Shown in pieces: positions 1 through 13,559 of a DNA stretch of 64,000 bases. Position numbers and translations under genes: made by a program. This stretch comes from Siphonodentalium dalli. Taxonomy: Eukaryota; Mollusca; Scaphopoda; Gadilida; Siphonodentaliidae. The notes under the pieces were generated by a model. The model saw only the letters and a program-made list of their open reading frames with translations, did no database searches and was not told the origin of the DNA. The stretch is taken from the NCBI GenBank assembly GCA_032622095.1, contig CP136067.1, positions 63,438,893 to 63,502,892 on the forward strand. The letters are read 5' to 3'. Numbering within the stretch: the first letter of the stretch is position 1; the number at the start of each line of letters is the position of its first letter.

Positions 1-1502
1 TTAACAGATTCATTTTCACTTCGTTTTATTTGTCTTGTTACAACAAATATTTTATTTGTTATTTGTTGAGAATTGTGGGAAAATTTCCCATGTGTACTTC
101 CGGTCTCAACACATGGTCCGATACAAATTACAATAATATTATCGATCTTACGTGAGTGGAACTCTCTTCAAGGATACTATTTACGCATGTCAAAATGTTT
201 GTCCAATTGCTATGTTATCTCTGTTCACGTGGTTCTAGAATGTAAATATTATTACTGTAAACGCATCTTTTATTTGGCGTTTATTTCGAACCTTCGACCA
301 GATGAGACAAAATTGGATTTGTTATTTTTGTTTATATTTTAAATTGTCACTCGAAATTTGTTTCATGTTGGCAGTGTTGCAAATAAGGATCAGGTTTGAG
401 GGCCCACTTCTGTTTATCTATGAATTAACTCAATGAGTTTATTTGACAACAAATAATTTTGTGACAGGTGATCATGCAACCAACCATGACACAAGTAAAC
501 ATAAATTAACAATGTCTTAATGTGACTCACACAGTCACCCATTTTCATGGTAAAATTTGGGGTCCCCTGATCCTTAAAAGAGGTCCAGTCTTTCCCTCAT
601 CCTTGAGTGGCCTCGGCTTCGTTAACCCCAATGGCTCAGGCTAATCAAATTCCTCGTTCCATTCAGAGATTGGGGGGGGTGGCCACCTCACACCAAGTGT
701 CACTGTGGCAAAGGCTCTTTACCGTTCCAAGGGTAGTTCCAGTGTACATGACCATGTTCAACCGTTCCTGCTGGAACTACCAAAGATTCGCATCTTTCCA
801 CCTTTCCTTTCAAAGCCGTTGGAAAGAACAACAATTTTTCAGCACACCCTCGGGTGGAATTGCTGACAATGACCCCTTCCCGGGACATGGCAGAGCCTCA
901 AAATGCATAACATTTGGCGAGTGGTAAATTATAGCAGCTGCAATGATTCATCGTGTATTCAGTGTATCGTGATACACTTTCGGCTGATACACATATTTCG
1001 ATATAGGAAATCAGATAATGTCTGAAGCAAAACCTGCCATTATCTCTCAAATTTACATGTATACTATGTATATTTGACTCATCTAGCCAACAATTAAATT
1101 CCATTTTAGTTTAAAATGAACTCCACATCCAGTCATAAACTGGTTGTTTCTGATAATTCATGTGGTATTCATTTGCAAACACTACTTTAGTGTATCGTGA
1201 TATGTATCATATCGTTGATCATGTATCGTGATTCAAATCGTGTTGTGACCGAGTGTATCGTTGCGGCCCTAATGACAGCAAAGCATGATTCTGCTTTTCG
1301 TCAGGTTTTAAGCCCTGCTCTGGGGGAAACATCCCTCATCATCCCTTGATCACCCCTCGATGCCTCTTTCCAGGCCTTACTCAGCCCTGTTTATTCAGTT
1401 TCTACTTTTAAAGAAAACACAATAGTTTGGTCCGATGTTCTGGTTTAAAATGTTCTCCATTTTACAAATAGCCGACTGGCGTCAACAATTCTAATTAACT
1501 AG
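1..1502 (+). mobile_element. DIRS-like copy A, left interior part (left end outside window)
   Basis: This stretch aligns in direct orientation with about 28650-30200 of copy B. Shared landmarks are the segment 'ggctaatcaaattcctcg' (near 639 and 29354), the 'tatatttgact' segment and the block ending 'ttctaattaac' (near 1490 and 30203). No intact coding frame is visible; short frames around 607-927 are not conserved in copy B. The left inverted terminal repeat of this copy would lie upstream of base 1. The region 940-1270 contains extra 'gtatcgtgatac'-type repeats that copy B lacks. Confidence 0.6.
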
Positions 1503-1520
1503 TAGAGGCTCTTATGTACT

Positions 1521-2930
1521 CCCGTGTGCACTTTGTGAAGAAATATAGCGACTATGCCAATGACGTTGCTTGATATCTCAGGCACCAGAAAACAAATGTT
1601 AGACACCTTGGGGTCGCGACTGGGTGGATTTATGACGTCATCAAGATGGCCGCCATACACCATTTCACAGTATGCACTGAGTCAGTTTGATTAATATCTA
1701 CTTGTAAATTTATTATAGAAATTTGATTATCTCACCACTGACGTGAAACTAATACCCCATACTTCCATTTGACAGAAAAAGTGGCCACCATAAACCAAGA
1801 TGGCCACCAAAATGGCGACCGAAATTCAGAAAATTGATGATTTTTCACACTTTCCTCTTGAATAATTAACCGATGTTTGAAATTTGTAATGAATAAAGAC
1901 CTATATTTGAATAAATTCTAGTATCCAACCATTTCAACAACATAATATGTCATATTTCGGATCTCATTCCTGCCAGAAATCTTTAAAATGTGAATTCAAA
2001 AATGTGCTATGAAAGTTAACCAAAATTCAATTATGTGATTCTAGCCAAGAGTTGAACAGAAAATAACTGAATTTGATGAAGATAATGTAAAAATGTTTTA
2101 AATATGTGAATTGCCATATAGTTACACTGAAAATAGTGCATTTTCGTTTAAGATGGCGGCCAAGATGGCTGCCAAAATGGAGAAATCACCAAAATCTGTC
2201 CTATTTTTATTGATATCACTCATGTGTTGGGGAAAAGTAAATATATGTGAATATGTGCTACTTTTTCGCCGAAATCCATGGACTTATGGAATAATTTGTA
2301 AATTTGGTGAACCATATAGCTGCTTATACCCGAGAATTCAACAGAATTATACCATCAAAATTAAGTCAAATCATCTTCATGGCAGCCACACAAAATTGCA
2401 GAATGGGCACTGAGTGAGGAAGAAAATGTAACACAGAAAATGAAAAATATTTCTACGGCAATGATAAAATTGCACCAAGCTTCCTTTTGAAAGAACAAGA
2501 TTGATAAAAAAAAACAAGATGGCTGTCAAAATGGCGACCGAAATATAGAAATGTGTTGAATTGTTACACATGCCCCTTACATCGTTTTCGGTTTCGATTA
2601 GGACTTGTCTTTGTTTTTATCAGTCATGATACCAAGTACTTTGGAAAACATGTTATGCTGTAATTTGTGTAATTTCACAAATAAACTTGCTTCTCGAGGT
2701 TCTAGATTAACATTGGACAGAACTAGGCATAATAAAATAAACAAAAGTGTACACAGTTTTAAATATCATTAGTGTCATTCATTTACACTCGACATTGATC
2801 TATTTTACCCAAGATGGTCGCCAGAATGGCCCGCCAAAACTCAGTTATAAAATGTGACAAATGTTTATATTCTCAAACGGCATTTAGGAAAGGAGTTGGA
2901 TATATTCGCCCAATCTAAATTAGATACTAT
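1521..2930 (+). repeat. Fold-back unit F1, left arm
   Basis: The arm is the imperfect reverse complement of about 5790-7077. The outermost match is 'ctcccgtgtgca' at 1520 against 'tgcacacgggag' near 7063. A second clear match is 'gggtggatttatgacgtcat' (1621) against its complement near 6953. The arm contains several 'aagatggc.gccaaaatgg' motifs, at about 1645, 1798, 2152, 2516 and 2811. No coding frame was recognised; similarity between the arms falls off toward the centre. Confidence 0.75.
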
Positions 2931-5790
2931 CATGTTAAGGTATATTGTGACTATGTTTGACCAAACATAGTTTGCTTATAATCGAGAATATATCAGAATG
3001 GACTCTTAGAAACCTAACATGAAATTGCCCAATATAATTTAAACGATCCTGCCCGTTTCCTGGGAAGGAAGTCAAACTGGATATGTGCTGACTGTATCAT
3101 TATAAGAGCATAACGAGTACTCGAACGCAAAAGAATCCCTGCAGTCATAATACAGACATAAATCCAACTTTATGGCTATATTATTTCGTTTGGGGCAGAT
3201 CTGCTTTATTCGTTGCCTATTCTTGATGAATTGTTGACCACGTGGATTTCGCCCGGCCACACAAATTTAGAAGATTCAGGGAAAATATCACACCTTGACT
3301 TCATCGAAGTCGAAGTTGCGTTGCTATCATATTGCCACCGGGAAATATAATTGCTCAACTTAGAAATACACAGGCATTACATGTTAGTGCAAACATTATT
3401 TCGTATCTAATTATGAAACAGTCATGTCTAATAAGATACAATAAGGGGAGATTGCATTGTTCAGTTTCTTGTTTTTGGCATACTAGTATCTGTATTTCAT
3501 CACCCGAAATTCGTTTGAATAGTTGAGACATTGTCAGACTTCTCAAGACGTGAGTCAGCACATGTACCACTCTTGGTACTTCGTCCAATATATGGGCACA
3601 TTGATGGTAGTCTATCTACAACCGACCAGCTCACCCCAGCAACTACAGTTGAATTACAAACTCATCTCGCAAGCTAACAGAGCTCACCACAAAACTCTCC
3701 GACTGCATATCAGAGACTCCATATATAATGTTTGCTTCGGTTGTGGAATGGATATTTCAATATAACGGATTTAATAAATAAATGTCAATACGGCCGCTGA
3801 CCTCATAGCAGATACATTGTATATTCACTTCGATGTAGTCTAACAGAACTGTGCACATAACCGAGTTAATGAATATGTCAAAACATCAGTATCGGGCAAA
3901 AATAGCCTAAGGTTTGTCATTCTCCATGTCGACAATAACGGCTCCTCCCTCAACTTCTTCCTGGTTGTCAACGAAACAATATCGTGAAATCAAAATGCCT
4001 TTGCCTAGTGCCTGGATATTTAGTGATGAAATACTTCATCGAAACACCAGAAGCTCATCTGTGGTCCATGCCATATGATGGTGCATCGAAGTAATGAATA
4101 CAGTGACGGGTCATCAAGATCATTTAATGGAACGTTTATTAAGATTTCTTGCAAAACGTCCACATGGGGACATTCATTAGCATTATACATCAAATGTTAG
4201 TTCACAGGAAGTAAAGATCTTCGAATCACAGAAACCCCGCAATCTCGAACTAAATCCTTTAATTGTCCATCGAACAAATGTAGTTTATATAATTTGCTGG
4301 CAAACCGTACAACCATAATAGTCGGATCCACAAGTAGGCCAATAACATGCTTGAAATATAGATACTGCGCACAAGTTGGAAGTAATAGATAACAATGTTA
4401 TGCTTGAATTGAGAGAATATTGTGGATTGTTAGCTATTTGAAGAGTCCATAACTGAAATTTACTTCAACTATTGCTCAGGAAGGTATAAGATTACAACGT
4501 TTAACGACCTGAGTTTTCTGCAGACCTGATTTCATTGTAGTGGGATATCAAATGTTCCTGTATAAAACATCTGGAAAGAATACTACAAATTTTCCACCCA
4601 ATAATAATACATGTACCTCAACATGTCAGTGAGTTGATTGCCTCTACAGCCAAGTCGATCTGTACATTGGTGCGAGAAATTATTATCAATTCTATCTGGA
4701 ACATTGCCGATAGCCGATACAATTACAGAAATGCAGGCATTTAAAGAAAATTTGGTGTGAATATGTTTCTTGTATGACATTTTGATGAGACCGCATAACG
4801 CAAGCATGAAAGAACTTCGATAACAAATGTGACAAATATGCCATAAGTGCATAAGTTCTGCACAGGAAGATGGGGATCATACACGTAACGAACTTGCAGT
4901 ATATGCGATGTCCAGAAAACTATCTCTGTGGAACTCAAATACACATTTATACCAATTGAACTCATTATACGAGGCTATCTTCCTATCCTAGCTCGATCAA
5001 AATCAGCCACGCTTTCGCAAATCTTGGGTGTGGAGTCAGTGAGTTGACCTATGAGCTGTCCAGAGCTCCACTGCAGTTTCTGTTTTGGTACGAACCTGAA
5101 CATATTTATCTCTGGTCGCTATATATCGCATGTAATAAGCAGAGGTCTGGTAGAAATCCGCCAATGCGATTCTTCTTCGCAGAAGACACATAGATCTCAC
5201 ATCTGAACGCTCTCGTTTGGTAGTCTGTGACAAAGCAATTACTGTCATATACTCCCCTGATGCACACACAATATGAACTAGATGTTATTCAAGGACGAGC
5301 AATTGTAAACTTGAATTTTCTCAGTTTCACAAAAGAATACCCTGTGTTTTCGTACATGTATATTAATAAGAACGAATCACACAAACATTAGCTCCTATTC
5401 TTATATTTGGACTTAGTATACACTAATTATTAAGCTTGTTAACATGGAAGATGTCTGTAATGTCAAGGCATTATATGCCGCTACTGATTTTGGGTACTGC
5501 ATTGTGTGATGTCCATTCAATTAATTTCTGTGGATTTTTCTCCAGTCGAGTCACCCAAATCAGGACATTTCCGATGTACATGTAATGATGGATGTAATCA
5601 GCATATATTCAGATTTGGATATTATCAAATAGGTCAACATCAGATGAATTTATCTACTTTTCATGGTTTCTGTTTCCATTCTCATGAAATCTCGGATATA
5701 AGCAGCTACTGTTTGCAAAATATTCATATTGTATCAGATTGTATCAGCATTCCTGACACTTTTGTCAACAGGGGAACAAATGTGGTTACC
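2931..5790. other. Loop of fold-back unit F1, no recognised content
   Basis: About 2.9 kb between the two arms. I see no protein motif, RNA gene or terminal repeat here. Short open frames (for example 3523-3765 and 5506-5802) lack recognisable domains and look like chance. Confidence 0.5.
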
Positions 5791-7077
5791 AGTAGTCACT
5801 GAAACCCACATTAGGAGCGTTATCAATGAAAACTAGCAAATTTGGATGATTTCTCCATTTTGGTAACCATCTGAGTCACCATCCTGAATTTAGATTCATA
5901 TGGATAATAATATGTTAATCTAACATATCATGGTTGTCGAATGATTAGATATTATAATTCATTCAAAATAAGGTTGCTAGTAGCCACCGATTTCAAACCG
6001 CTGTGAATAATTTAAGAGGCGAGTGCGAAAAATCATCAATTATTAGAATTTCGGTCGCCGTTTTGGGAGCCATCTTGGATTTTGAGGTCCAAATTGCAAC
6101 GTCAAGAGGAAGTGTGATCCAATGGTATTATTGGTCGCGAAACATAATCATTTCACTATCTAAATTTTCCTCCCAGACTCAATGCCAACTCTGAAATTGT
6201 TCATGGTTGCCATTTTGATTATTTCATCTCATTTTCGTCGTTTCATTCTCTCGAATTCTTGAGTATAAACAGCCATTGTTCACAAACTATTCATATTGTT
6301 TCATATCTCCATGTTATTATGCCAACACGGAGCAAATATATTCACCTATATTCACTAAATCGCACATTAGGAGTGATATCAAAGAAAATTTGTCAAATTT
6401 TAGTGATTTATCAATTTTTGCAACCATTTTGGTCGCCATCTTGAATACAGATGAACATTTTTGGTTGTAATTATATGGCAATCTATATGTTTAAACCTGT
6501 TGCAAATGTTTGTCATCAAATTCAGCTATTTTCTGGCTAACACTTGGCTTGAATTACAAAATCGATATTTGGTAAAATTTCATAGCATATTTATGAATTC
6601 ACATTTTGACGACATTTTGTAGGAATAAGACCCAAAGTATGATATATTATCATGTTCAAATGATTAGGTATTCAAATGTATTTAAAATTAAGTTGCTATT
6701 CGCCACCGATTTCAAACAACCGTGAATGTTTTAAGAGACATGTGTGAAATTTCATCATTTTCCCGAACTTCGGTCGCCATTTTGGTGGCCATCTTGGTTA
6801 AATGTGGTCAATTTTTCTGTCAAAGTGAAGCCTGTTTATCATAGTATCACAACAGTAGAGAAATATTATATTTCCTACCATAAATTCACTACTATCTATT
6901 AATCAAACTGATTCAGTACCTACTCTGAAATGTTGGATGGCGGCCATCTTGATGACGTCATAAATCCACCCAGTCGCGACCCCCAGGTGTCTAACATTTG
7001 TTTTCTGGTGCCCCAGATATCAAGCAACATCATGAGCATAGTGGCTATATTTCTTCACAAAATGCACACGGGAGCCA
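5791..7077 (-). repeat. Fold-back unit F1, right arm
   Basis: Reverse complement of the 1521-2930 arm. The paired motifs are in the expected mirrored order: 'cggtcgccattttggtggcc' near 6771 pairs with the segment near 1800, and 'cggtcgccgttttgggagcc' near 6053 pairs with the segment near 2520. Strong similarity continues out to 'cacacgggag' near 7065 and then stops. Confidence 0.75.
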
Positions 7078-7089
7078 AAAAATGGACAT

Positions 7090-8550
7090 AGTCCGGTCGC
7101 CAAACACCCGGAATTCACGAATGCTTGTTTTCGCGTATAAAGTTTTTTTCTCTGCGGATTTTGTAAATTCAGGTATCCGACATCAAGATTTTATCGGCTG
7201 GCCATCTGTCAGCCTTGAGCAATTTTTTTTATAGCGCCCTAAAAAGTATACCGGGGTCCTATCCGCTTGTGATCCCTCAAAAATTCGTTTTTACAGAATG
7301 CGGTATAAAATTTTACAAAATATCACAACTGGGATTCTAGTCATATTTCAACAAGAAATGAACAGAAGGTTGCATTTAAGTGAGGCATACCATTACGTAT
7401 GAATATTCCAACTCACTGGAACCAAAATTCTTACTTTGGCTCAAAATGGCTGCCAAAATGGCCGCCAAAATATGGAAAATGATAAATATTGCCCTAGGGT
7501 GTCCTGCAATCGCTTACAAGTTGTGGTTGATGTACAAAATTAGCTATTATGCCTTCTATACATTGAATACTATTAACATGTCTGCTGCACCATGGTTAAT
7601 TGTTACTGTTGCCACCACTGACATCACCAAAAATTTACTTTTCAGGTTTGGAACATTTTGTCTTGTAATATGTAACTATCTTTGGATTGAAAGGTGTTTA
7701 TTGTATTGGTTTATCTTAAATGTGTCACACTATGGTGTTTATAGACCAAATTGCTCAAGATGGCTTCCAAAATGGCAACCAAATTGGTAAAAGTCATTTT
7801 TTTTACATATATCATTATAACATTATATATATAACATTATTCTCTGCGTTATCCGAAAATGTAGCAAATTGTGACTCACTTGGTTATTATACGTGTTAGT
7901 TAATTAACTGACAACTAAATGTTCTATTATGGTTGTCCCAGTTCCGTATGGGGCATGGCAAATTCATTTTAAAGTATGGCAATTTGCGGAGTACCTCTTT
8001 TGTGATTCTGACCATATTATTGAAAGGAAATGGGCAGAACTTTGAGACGGAACTGAGATGAAACATAATATATGGCTCTTCTGGTCCATTACGATAAGCC
8101 AATATCAACTGGATACAGGATGGATAACAAGATGGTAGACAGGGAGTTACTTTATGATCATAGGTGAGGTGAATAGGTATACATGGAGTTAGTGTATGTC
8201 ACGAATGATGTGAATATGTATACAATGAGTGACTATATGGTTATGCTTGTGTTGTCCATAGTGATATTTAAAGGTATACAGGGAGAGGTCATGGTCAGGT
8301 GTGGGGTGTATCGGTATGCATGGAGTCACTGTATGGTGTATGGTTGTGTCTATCCCGTACGGGTGCACCCGGTGTGCCTGTATGGACATTGATGTGGTGT
8401 ATGGATATAGCTACATGGTCATATATGTATTGATTATGTATATATGGAGTGACTGTAAGGGCATGGGTGGGATGTACATGTGTTTTCTGTATGATCATGG
8501 ATAGGGTGTGTGGATAAATAGTGAGTAATTTTATGGTTACGGGTAATGTG
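7090..8550 (+). repeat. Fold-back unit F2, left arm
   Basis: This arm is the reverse complement of about 9340-11090. Pairs include 'gctggccatctgtcagcctt' (7197) with its complement near 10980, the 'ctgccaaaatggccgccaaa' block near 7451, and the satellite-like block 8180-8545. Similarity is high, apparently above 90% over the inner 400 bp, much better than in F1. Open frames in it (such as 7380-7790) are low-complexity translations of the 'aaaatggc' repeats and are not taken as genes. Confidence 0.8.
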
Positions 8551-9730
8551 TGTGGTATACACGGAATGACTGTACTGTCATGATTGAAGTCTATATGCAT
8601 ACCTGGAGTAAGCTGGTGGACATTATCGTGTGGGTATATAGGAAGTGTCCTTGTAGTAACGGATGGGATGTATATGTATATATATCGTGGATGTATTATC
8701 ATTGGTGGGTGTGTAGGGATTAGCTGTATGATCATGGATGGCGTGTATGGTTATATAGTGCGTTGCTGAATTGTCATGTGTTAGGTGTATATGCAAGTAT
8801 GGATGGTATGAGTGGTCGTGTGTGCGGGTTTTTGTATATTTGGAAGGACTGAATGGCCAGTGGTGAAGTGCATATGTATACCTGGAGTGACTCTATGGTC
8901 TAGGATGAGCTTCATATGTATATATCGAGTGGTTATATGACTGTGTGTGGAATATGTATACATGTAGTGACTGTATGGTCAATGGTGAGATGAGTAGGTG
9001 ACTGTATGTCATCAATGTAATGAATATCTATGCAGGAAGTGACTAAATGGTCATGTGTCAGGTGTGTGAGTATACCTGGTGTTCCTGCTTGGCGACTCGT
9101 GGCAGTATGGTCATGTGTAGGTTATGCGGATATACAATCGTGTTGCTATATGGTCATGGGCGAGGTGTATGTGTATATAGCGAGTGGCTATATGGCCATG
9201 GATGATGTGCATATGCTCACATGGAGTGACTATACTGACATGGCTGGGGTGTATTAGTATATCTTTAGTGGCTGTTCGGCTATGGTGTGACAAATAAGGA
9301 TACAGTGAGTGATATGGCCAATGGTGAGGTGAATATGTATACCATACACATTACCCCTAACCATAAAATCACTCACTATTTATCCACACACCCCATTCGT
9401 GAGCATACAGAAATACATGTACATCCCACCCATGACCTTACAGTCACTCCATATATACATAATCAATACATAGATGACCATGTAGCTACATCCATACACC
9501 ACATCAATGTCCATACAGGCACACAAGGTGCACCCGTACAGGATACACCATACACCATACAGTCACTCAATTCATACCGATTCACCCCACACATGACCAT
9601 GACCCCTCCCTGTATACCCATACATCTCACTATGGACAACACACTCATAACCAGATAGTCACTCATTGTATACATATTCACATCATTCATGACATACATT
9701 AACTCCATGTATACCTATCCACTTCACATA
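8160..9730. repeat. ~42-bp satellite forming the centre of F2
   Basis: An imperfect tandem repeat with unit of roughly 42 bp, built on 'tatacatggagtgactgtat' followed by 'ggtcatgggtgaggtg'. The orientation flips at about 9340, so the array is itself part of the inverted repeat. The same repeat, in reverse orientation, fills 49880-51500 inside the related element F2'. Open frames in it arise because the unit length is a multiple of three. Confidence 0.8.
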
Positions 9731-11090
9731 GAGTAACTCCCTGGCTACCATCTTGGCAACCATCCTGTATCCAGTTGATATTGGTTTATCATAATGGACC
9801 AGAAGAGCCACATATTATGGTTCATCTCAGTTCCGTCTCAAAGTTCTGCCCATTTCCTTTCAATAATATGGTCAGAATCACAAAAGAGGTTCTCCGCAAA
9901 TTTCCATACTTTAAAATGAATTTGTCATGCCCCATTCGGAACTGGGACAACCATAATAGAACATTTAGTTGTCAGTTAATTAACTAACACGTATAATAAC
10001 CAAGTGAGTCACAATTTGCTACATTTTCGGATAACGCAGAGAATAATGTTATATATATAATGTTATAATGATATATGTAAAAAAAATAACTTTTACCAAT
10101 TTGGTTGCCATTTTGGAAGCCATCTTGAGCAATTTGGTCTATAAACACCGTAGTGTGACAAATTTAAAGATAGACCAATACAATAAACACCTTTCAATCT
10201 AAAGATAGTTACATATTACTATAAAAAATGATCCAAACCTGAAAAGTAAATTTTTGCCGATATTTATGTCAAGTTTTTGAGAGAAAAGTCCAATATTTTT
10301 GGTGATGTCAGTGGTGATAACAGTAACAATTAACCATGGTGCAGCAGACATGTTAGTATTCAATGTATAGAAGGCATAATAGCCAATTTTGTACATCAAC
10401 CACAACTTGTAAGCGATTGCAGGACACCCCAGGGCAATATTTACCATTTTCCATATTTTGGCGGCCTTTTTGGCAGCATTTTGAGCCAAAGTAAGAATTT
10501 TTGTTCCAGTGAGTTGGAATATTCATAGGTAATGGTATGCCTCACTTAAATGCAACCTTCTGTTCATGTCTTGTTGAAATATGACTAGAATCCCAGTTGT
10601 GATTTTTTTGTGAAATTTTATAACGCGTTCTGTAAAATCGAATTTTTGAGGGATTACAAGGGGATAGGACCCCAATAATGGCATATATAATTGCTCCAAT
10701 GATCAGTTAATATACAAAATACAAAATAGTGTCATATTACTCAACCAGTTCCAAACATCATGAACTGATCTAGAAGATATTTTTGGTGGCCATCTTGGAT
10801 GGTGAGTTTCAATTTTGGGCCAAAATAGTGTCATTATACCTTAGCTTCATGAAAATATATATATTTTACTAGATTAGTCATGTGAGTTTGCAATAAATTC
10901 CAAGTAACTGATTTTACGTCTGTGAAAAAAATTGGGGGGGGGGGTATACTTTTTAGGGCACTATAACAAAAATTGCTCAAGGCTGACAGATGGCCAGCCG
11001 ATAAAATCTTGATGTCGGATACCTGAATTTACAAAATCCGCAGAGAAAAAAACTTTATACGCCAAAACACGCATCCGTGACCTGGCTTCT
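9340..11090 (-). repeat. Fold-back unit F2, right arm
   Basis: Reverse complement of 7090-8550, with about 300 bp extra at 10680-10970 that the left arm lacks but the related F2' left arm (near 44780-45000) keeps. The simplest reading is that the left arm suffered a deletion. An 11-G run lies near 10934. The outer boundary abuts ACTAG at 11091. Confidence 0.75.
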
Positions 11091-13430
11091 ACTAGGGCTG
11101 CCTACCATCAGAAGCGAGTTAAGATTCTCCCTTTGGATTTCGTTAAGCACTTGATGCTATTTCCTTGGTCTATATGGAACTTTGGTTAAGCCTTCAAATA
11201 ACAGGTAATTAGGGATCTGCCAGGGACCAGGTTTTTCACCTAAGTTTCACCAATGCATTGCTGAATAGAGCTATCGACCAAACTAACTTGGAACAGATCA
11301 TATGTGCTCCAAACTAGCCTCTCAATTTCAAGGAAGATAGGTCCTTCATTCAGGGCTATCAATTTAATCTTGATGCTGGACAATTGTTCCTCAGTGGGCT
11401 TAATAGAGCACTTACAACACAAAAATCCGTCTTGACTGTGTGGCCTCTACAATGTTGTCATATATCACGCATTGCTTCATATTTACTCCCATCGCCTCTC
11501 GAGTTACTAACATGCACATTTCGTTTTCCGTTGCATAATTTTATGTAACCCTTTTGCGCCCAACTTCTGATCTGATCTCTCTGATTAAAATATCGTATGA
11601 GCAAGACGTGTGCCACAATTGTCTCTATGTCCTGATGGGTCTATGGCATGTAGCCAATAAGTATAAAAGCATAACAGCCTCCATTATGATGGCAGAGCAT
11701 CGAGGGAATCAGGCGAAGTTTCCCCTCCACCGGTATGTGTCCCGAGAGGTTCGAGGGGAAACGGAGTGTTGGGCCATCAGACATCGCGCCATCTAATGCC
11801 GGGTAACGGTGAACATAGCGCAGTCATAGGCCAGTGCAGAAACTTTTAACAGGTTCTCAATTTGTTGTATCATGGTTCCCAACAGGGCTTACTATCGGGT
11901 ATCTTTAATGCTAGTATATACGTAGTCTGCTGATGCCTTTGGGCAGATTGATTACTATTGTTTCCATTATTCTGTAGTTGAGTTTGATAATTCTGTTCTC
12001 ATTACACAAATAATCTTTTGTCTTTACTAAAGGTTTCCATGTGGAGGAACTCCAGGCCTTGGAATCCTTCAGACAAATTTGCGGGATTAATTATGGCATT
12101 CTACAGCGAGAACAAAGCTGTGATTCACGTTTCTATTCATATAGGGCTTTCATCAGCCTTTGACTTACCAGCCTTGACAATTCCCAATGAGCAGGAATTA
12201 GTTGGAACATTAATTTACTTCCTAAGTTTGAGTTGGATATTTTGAAATTTGAATTCTCCAGTGAGTTGTTCACATGTAAGTGTTTAGCTTGATTCTCGCA
12301 AGATGTCATGGATTTTACAGTTTCGGTTTGGCTTAAATTTTTACTGTATAGACCATTGAACATCAACAATATTTGGGTCTGACTGGTAAGAAATAATTAA
12401 CCTGTTCCATGGGACCTGGAACATTTCAGAATTTTTAGCCCTGCATCATTCCGTTGACATATTCGTTTTTTTTCAGCCTTGTGTCTGTACAATATGGTGC
12501 TCCTTCTGGGATGGGCTGTCTTGAATAACCCACAGAGACGGGCAATCCATCTAATGGCACACACGAGGCAACAACTGTTGGTACTGAAGAGTCTCTGCCC
12601 ACGGGGAGAAACTAGGGTCCGGGTCCTCACTGTATGATCGGCAGACAGCCGTCAGACCATACACACATGTTACTGGTCTTCAGTAATTTTCGCCCTTCTG
12701 TCCACATCATTGGCATGGCTCCACTCGACCTTGCTGTCAAAAGTGCGAATACCTTATCATTGGTGGCTAAGGTGCGCTGAAAACACTAGCAGCACCAGGA
12801 CACAGGCCTTTTGTCTGTTAAGAACGATCAGTGAATGACACGAAGACAAAATCTTCTTGTTATCAACATATTCTGTTTGTTTTAGACCTTCATCGTCCAC
12901 AGCCTGTTCGTCCGTTTTTGGCTGTTGGAAGTTATTCCATCTCGATGGTCACCCACCTTCCAAACAATGCTTGTTTAGAACAAATCATTCTGGTTGATAT
13001 CTCATTTCTGTGCTCAAATAAGCATTACCAGCCTGCCAAGCGTCCCTTTCAGCGCTATAATCGGGGTAACTGAATACACTCGATGGGATCAATGGGCTGT
13101 GGAGGTAGTTTACAACTGACTTTTCTTCTCAATTGTTGGCACGTCAGTGGACAGGCATATATGAACTTTGGTGTGTTTCTACCTTATGGGATTTCCCAAC
13201 TTCGATGGTTTGCCTGACTTATTTGCAAAGGGGGAGGGCAAAGATTCAGCCCATTGGGCTCATTCTTCCACTTTCTCCACTTTACTGTGAATCATCAATC
13301 ATATTTGCGAATCGGTACTTTTGGATCCATTTGTAGCTGCCCAGCAGGTTAAAAAAAGAAGTGTTCTTAACCAAAATGTAACAGTGTGTCATTCCTCGCT
13401 GCCTCCTCCTATGAGTTGATTCTACCATGA
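11091..13430 (+). mobile_element. DIRS-like copy A, right interior part
   Basis: Resumes the alignment with copy B (30205-33400). Shared blocks include 'gaggttcgagggga' (11746 and 30367), 'agggtccgggtcctc' (12613 and 32149), 'accatacacacatgt' and 'cctcctcctatgag' just before the internal complementary region. The hAT-like insertion of copy B is absent here, which confirms that it is an insertion. No RT, RNase H or recombinase motif was found in any frame. Confidence 0.65.
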
Positions 13431-13520
13431 AGTTCAGTGTGTAATGTATCTTTGCCAGGAATATAACATTTTCAAATAGAAAATACATATTCCCTAATAT
13501 GATACTTACACACTGAACTC
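13431..13520 (+). repeat. Internal complementary region (ICR) of copy A
   Basis: A 90-bp palindrome-like block running from 'gttcagtgtgtaatgtatc' to 'acacactgaactc'. Its first half matches the reverse complement of the left end of the related copy B. Its second half matches the reverse complement of the right end of copy A itself (17460-17510). Such a joint of both outer ends inside the element is the layout known from DIRS retrotransposons. Confidence 0.65.
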
Positions 13521-13559
13521 ACATATTCCTCCCAAATTGGGATGTCCCTCCCCGCTGCT

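Larger units (their letters stand above)
1503..11090. mobile_element. 9.6 kb compound fold-back insertion in copy A
   Basis: Copy B runs continuously across this point (near 30205), while copy A is interrupted for 9.6 kb. ACTAG stands on both sides (1498-1502 and 11091-11095), a possible 5-bp target duplication. The insert consists of two adjacent units with very long inverted arms: unit F1 (about 1521-7077) and unit F2 (about 7090-11090). No transposase was recognised. Whether the two units arrived together or one after the other cannot be decided from this window alone. Confidence 0.6.

Noticed and set aside
940-1270. hAT-type insertion ('gtatcgttgcggccct' resembles a hAT end)
   Set aside because: The supposed right end is shared with copy B at the same place ('gtatgtcgccaccgccct', near 29988), so it belongs to the DIRS-like element; only the inner 'gtatcgtgatac' repeats are extra, with no clear ends.
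7380-7790. 136-codon open frame
   Set aside because: Lies wholly within the fold-back arm and is made of 'aaaatggc.gccaaaatgg' repeats; the corresponding arm copies are not open in the same frame.
8295-8735. 146-codon minus-strand open frame (and similar frames in 8180-9660 and 50300-51400)
   Set aside because: Translation of the 42-bp satellite; the unit length is a multiple of three, so frames stay open by chance. Both strands are open and the peptide is repetitive (His/Tyr/Thr/Ile).
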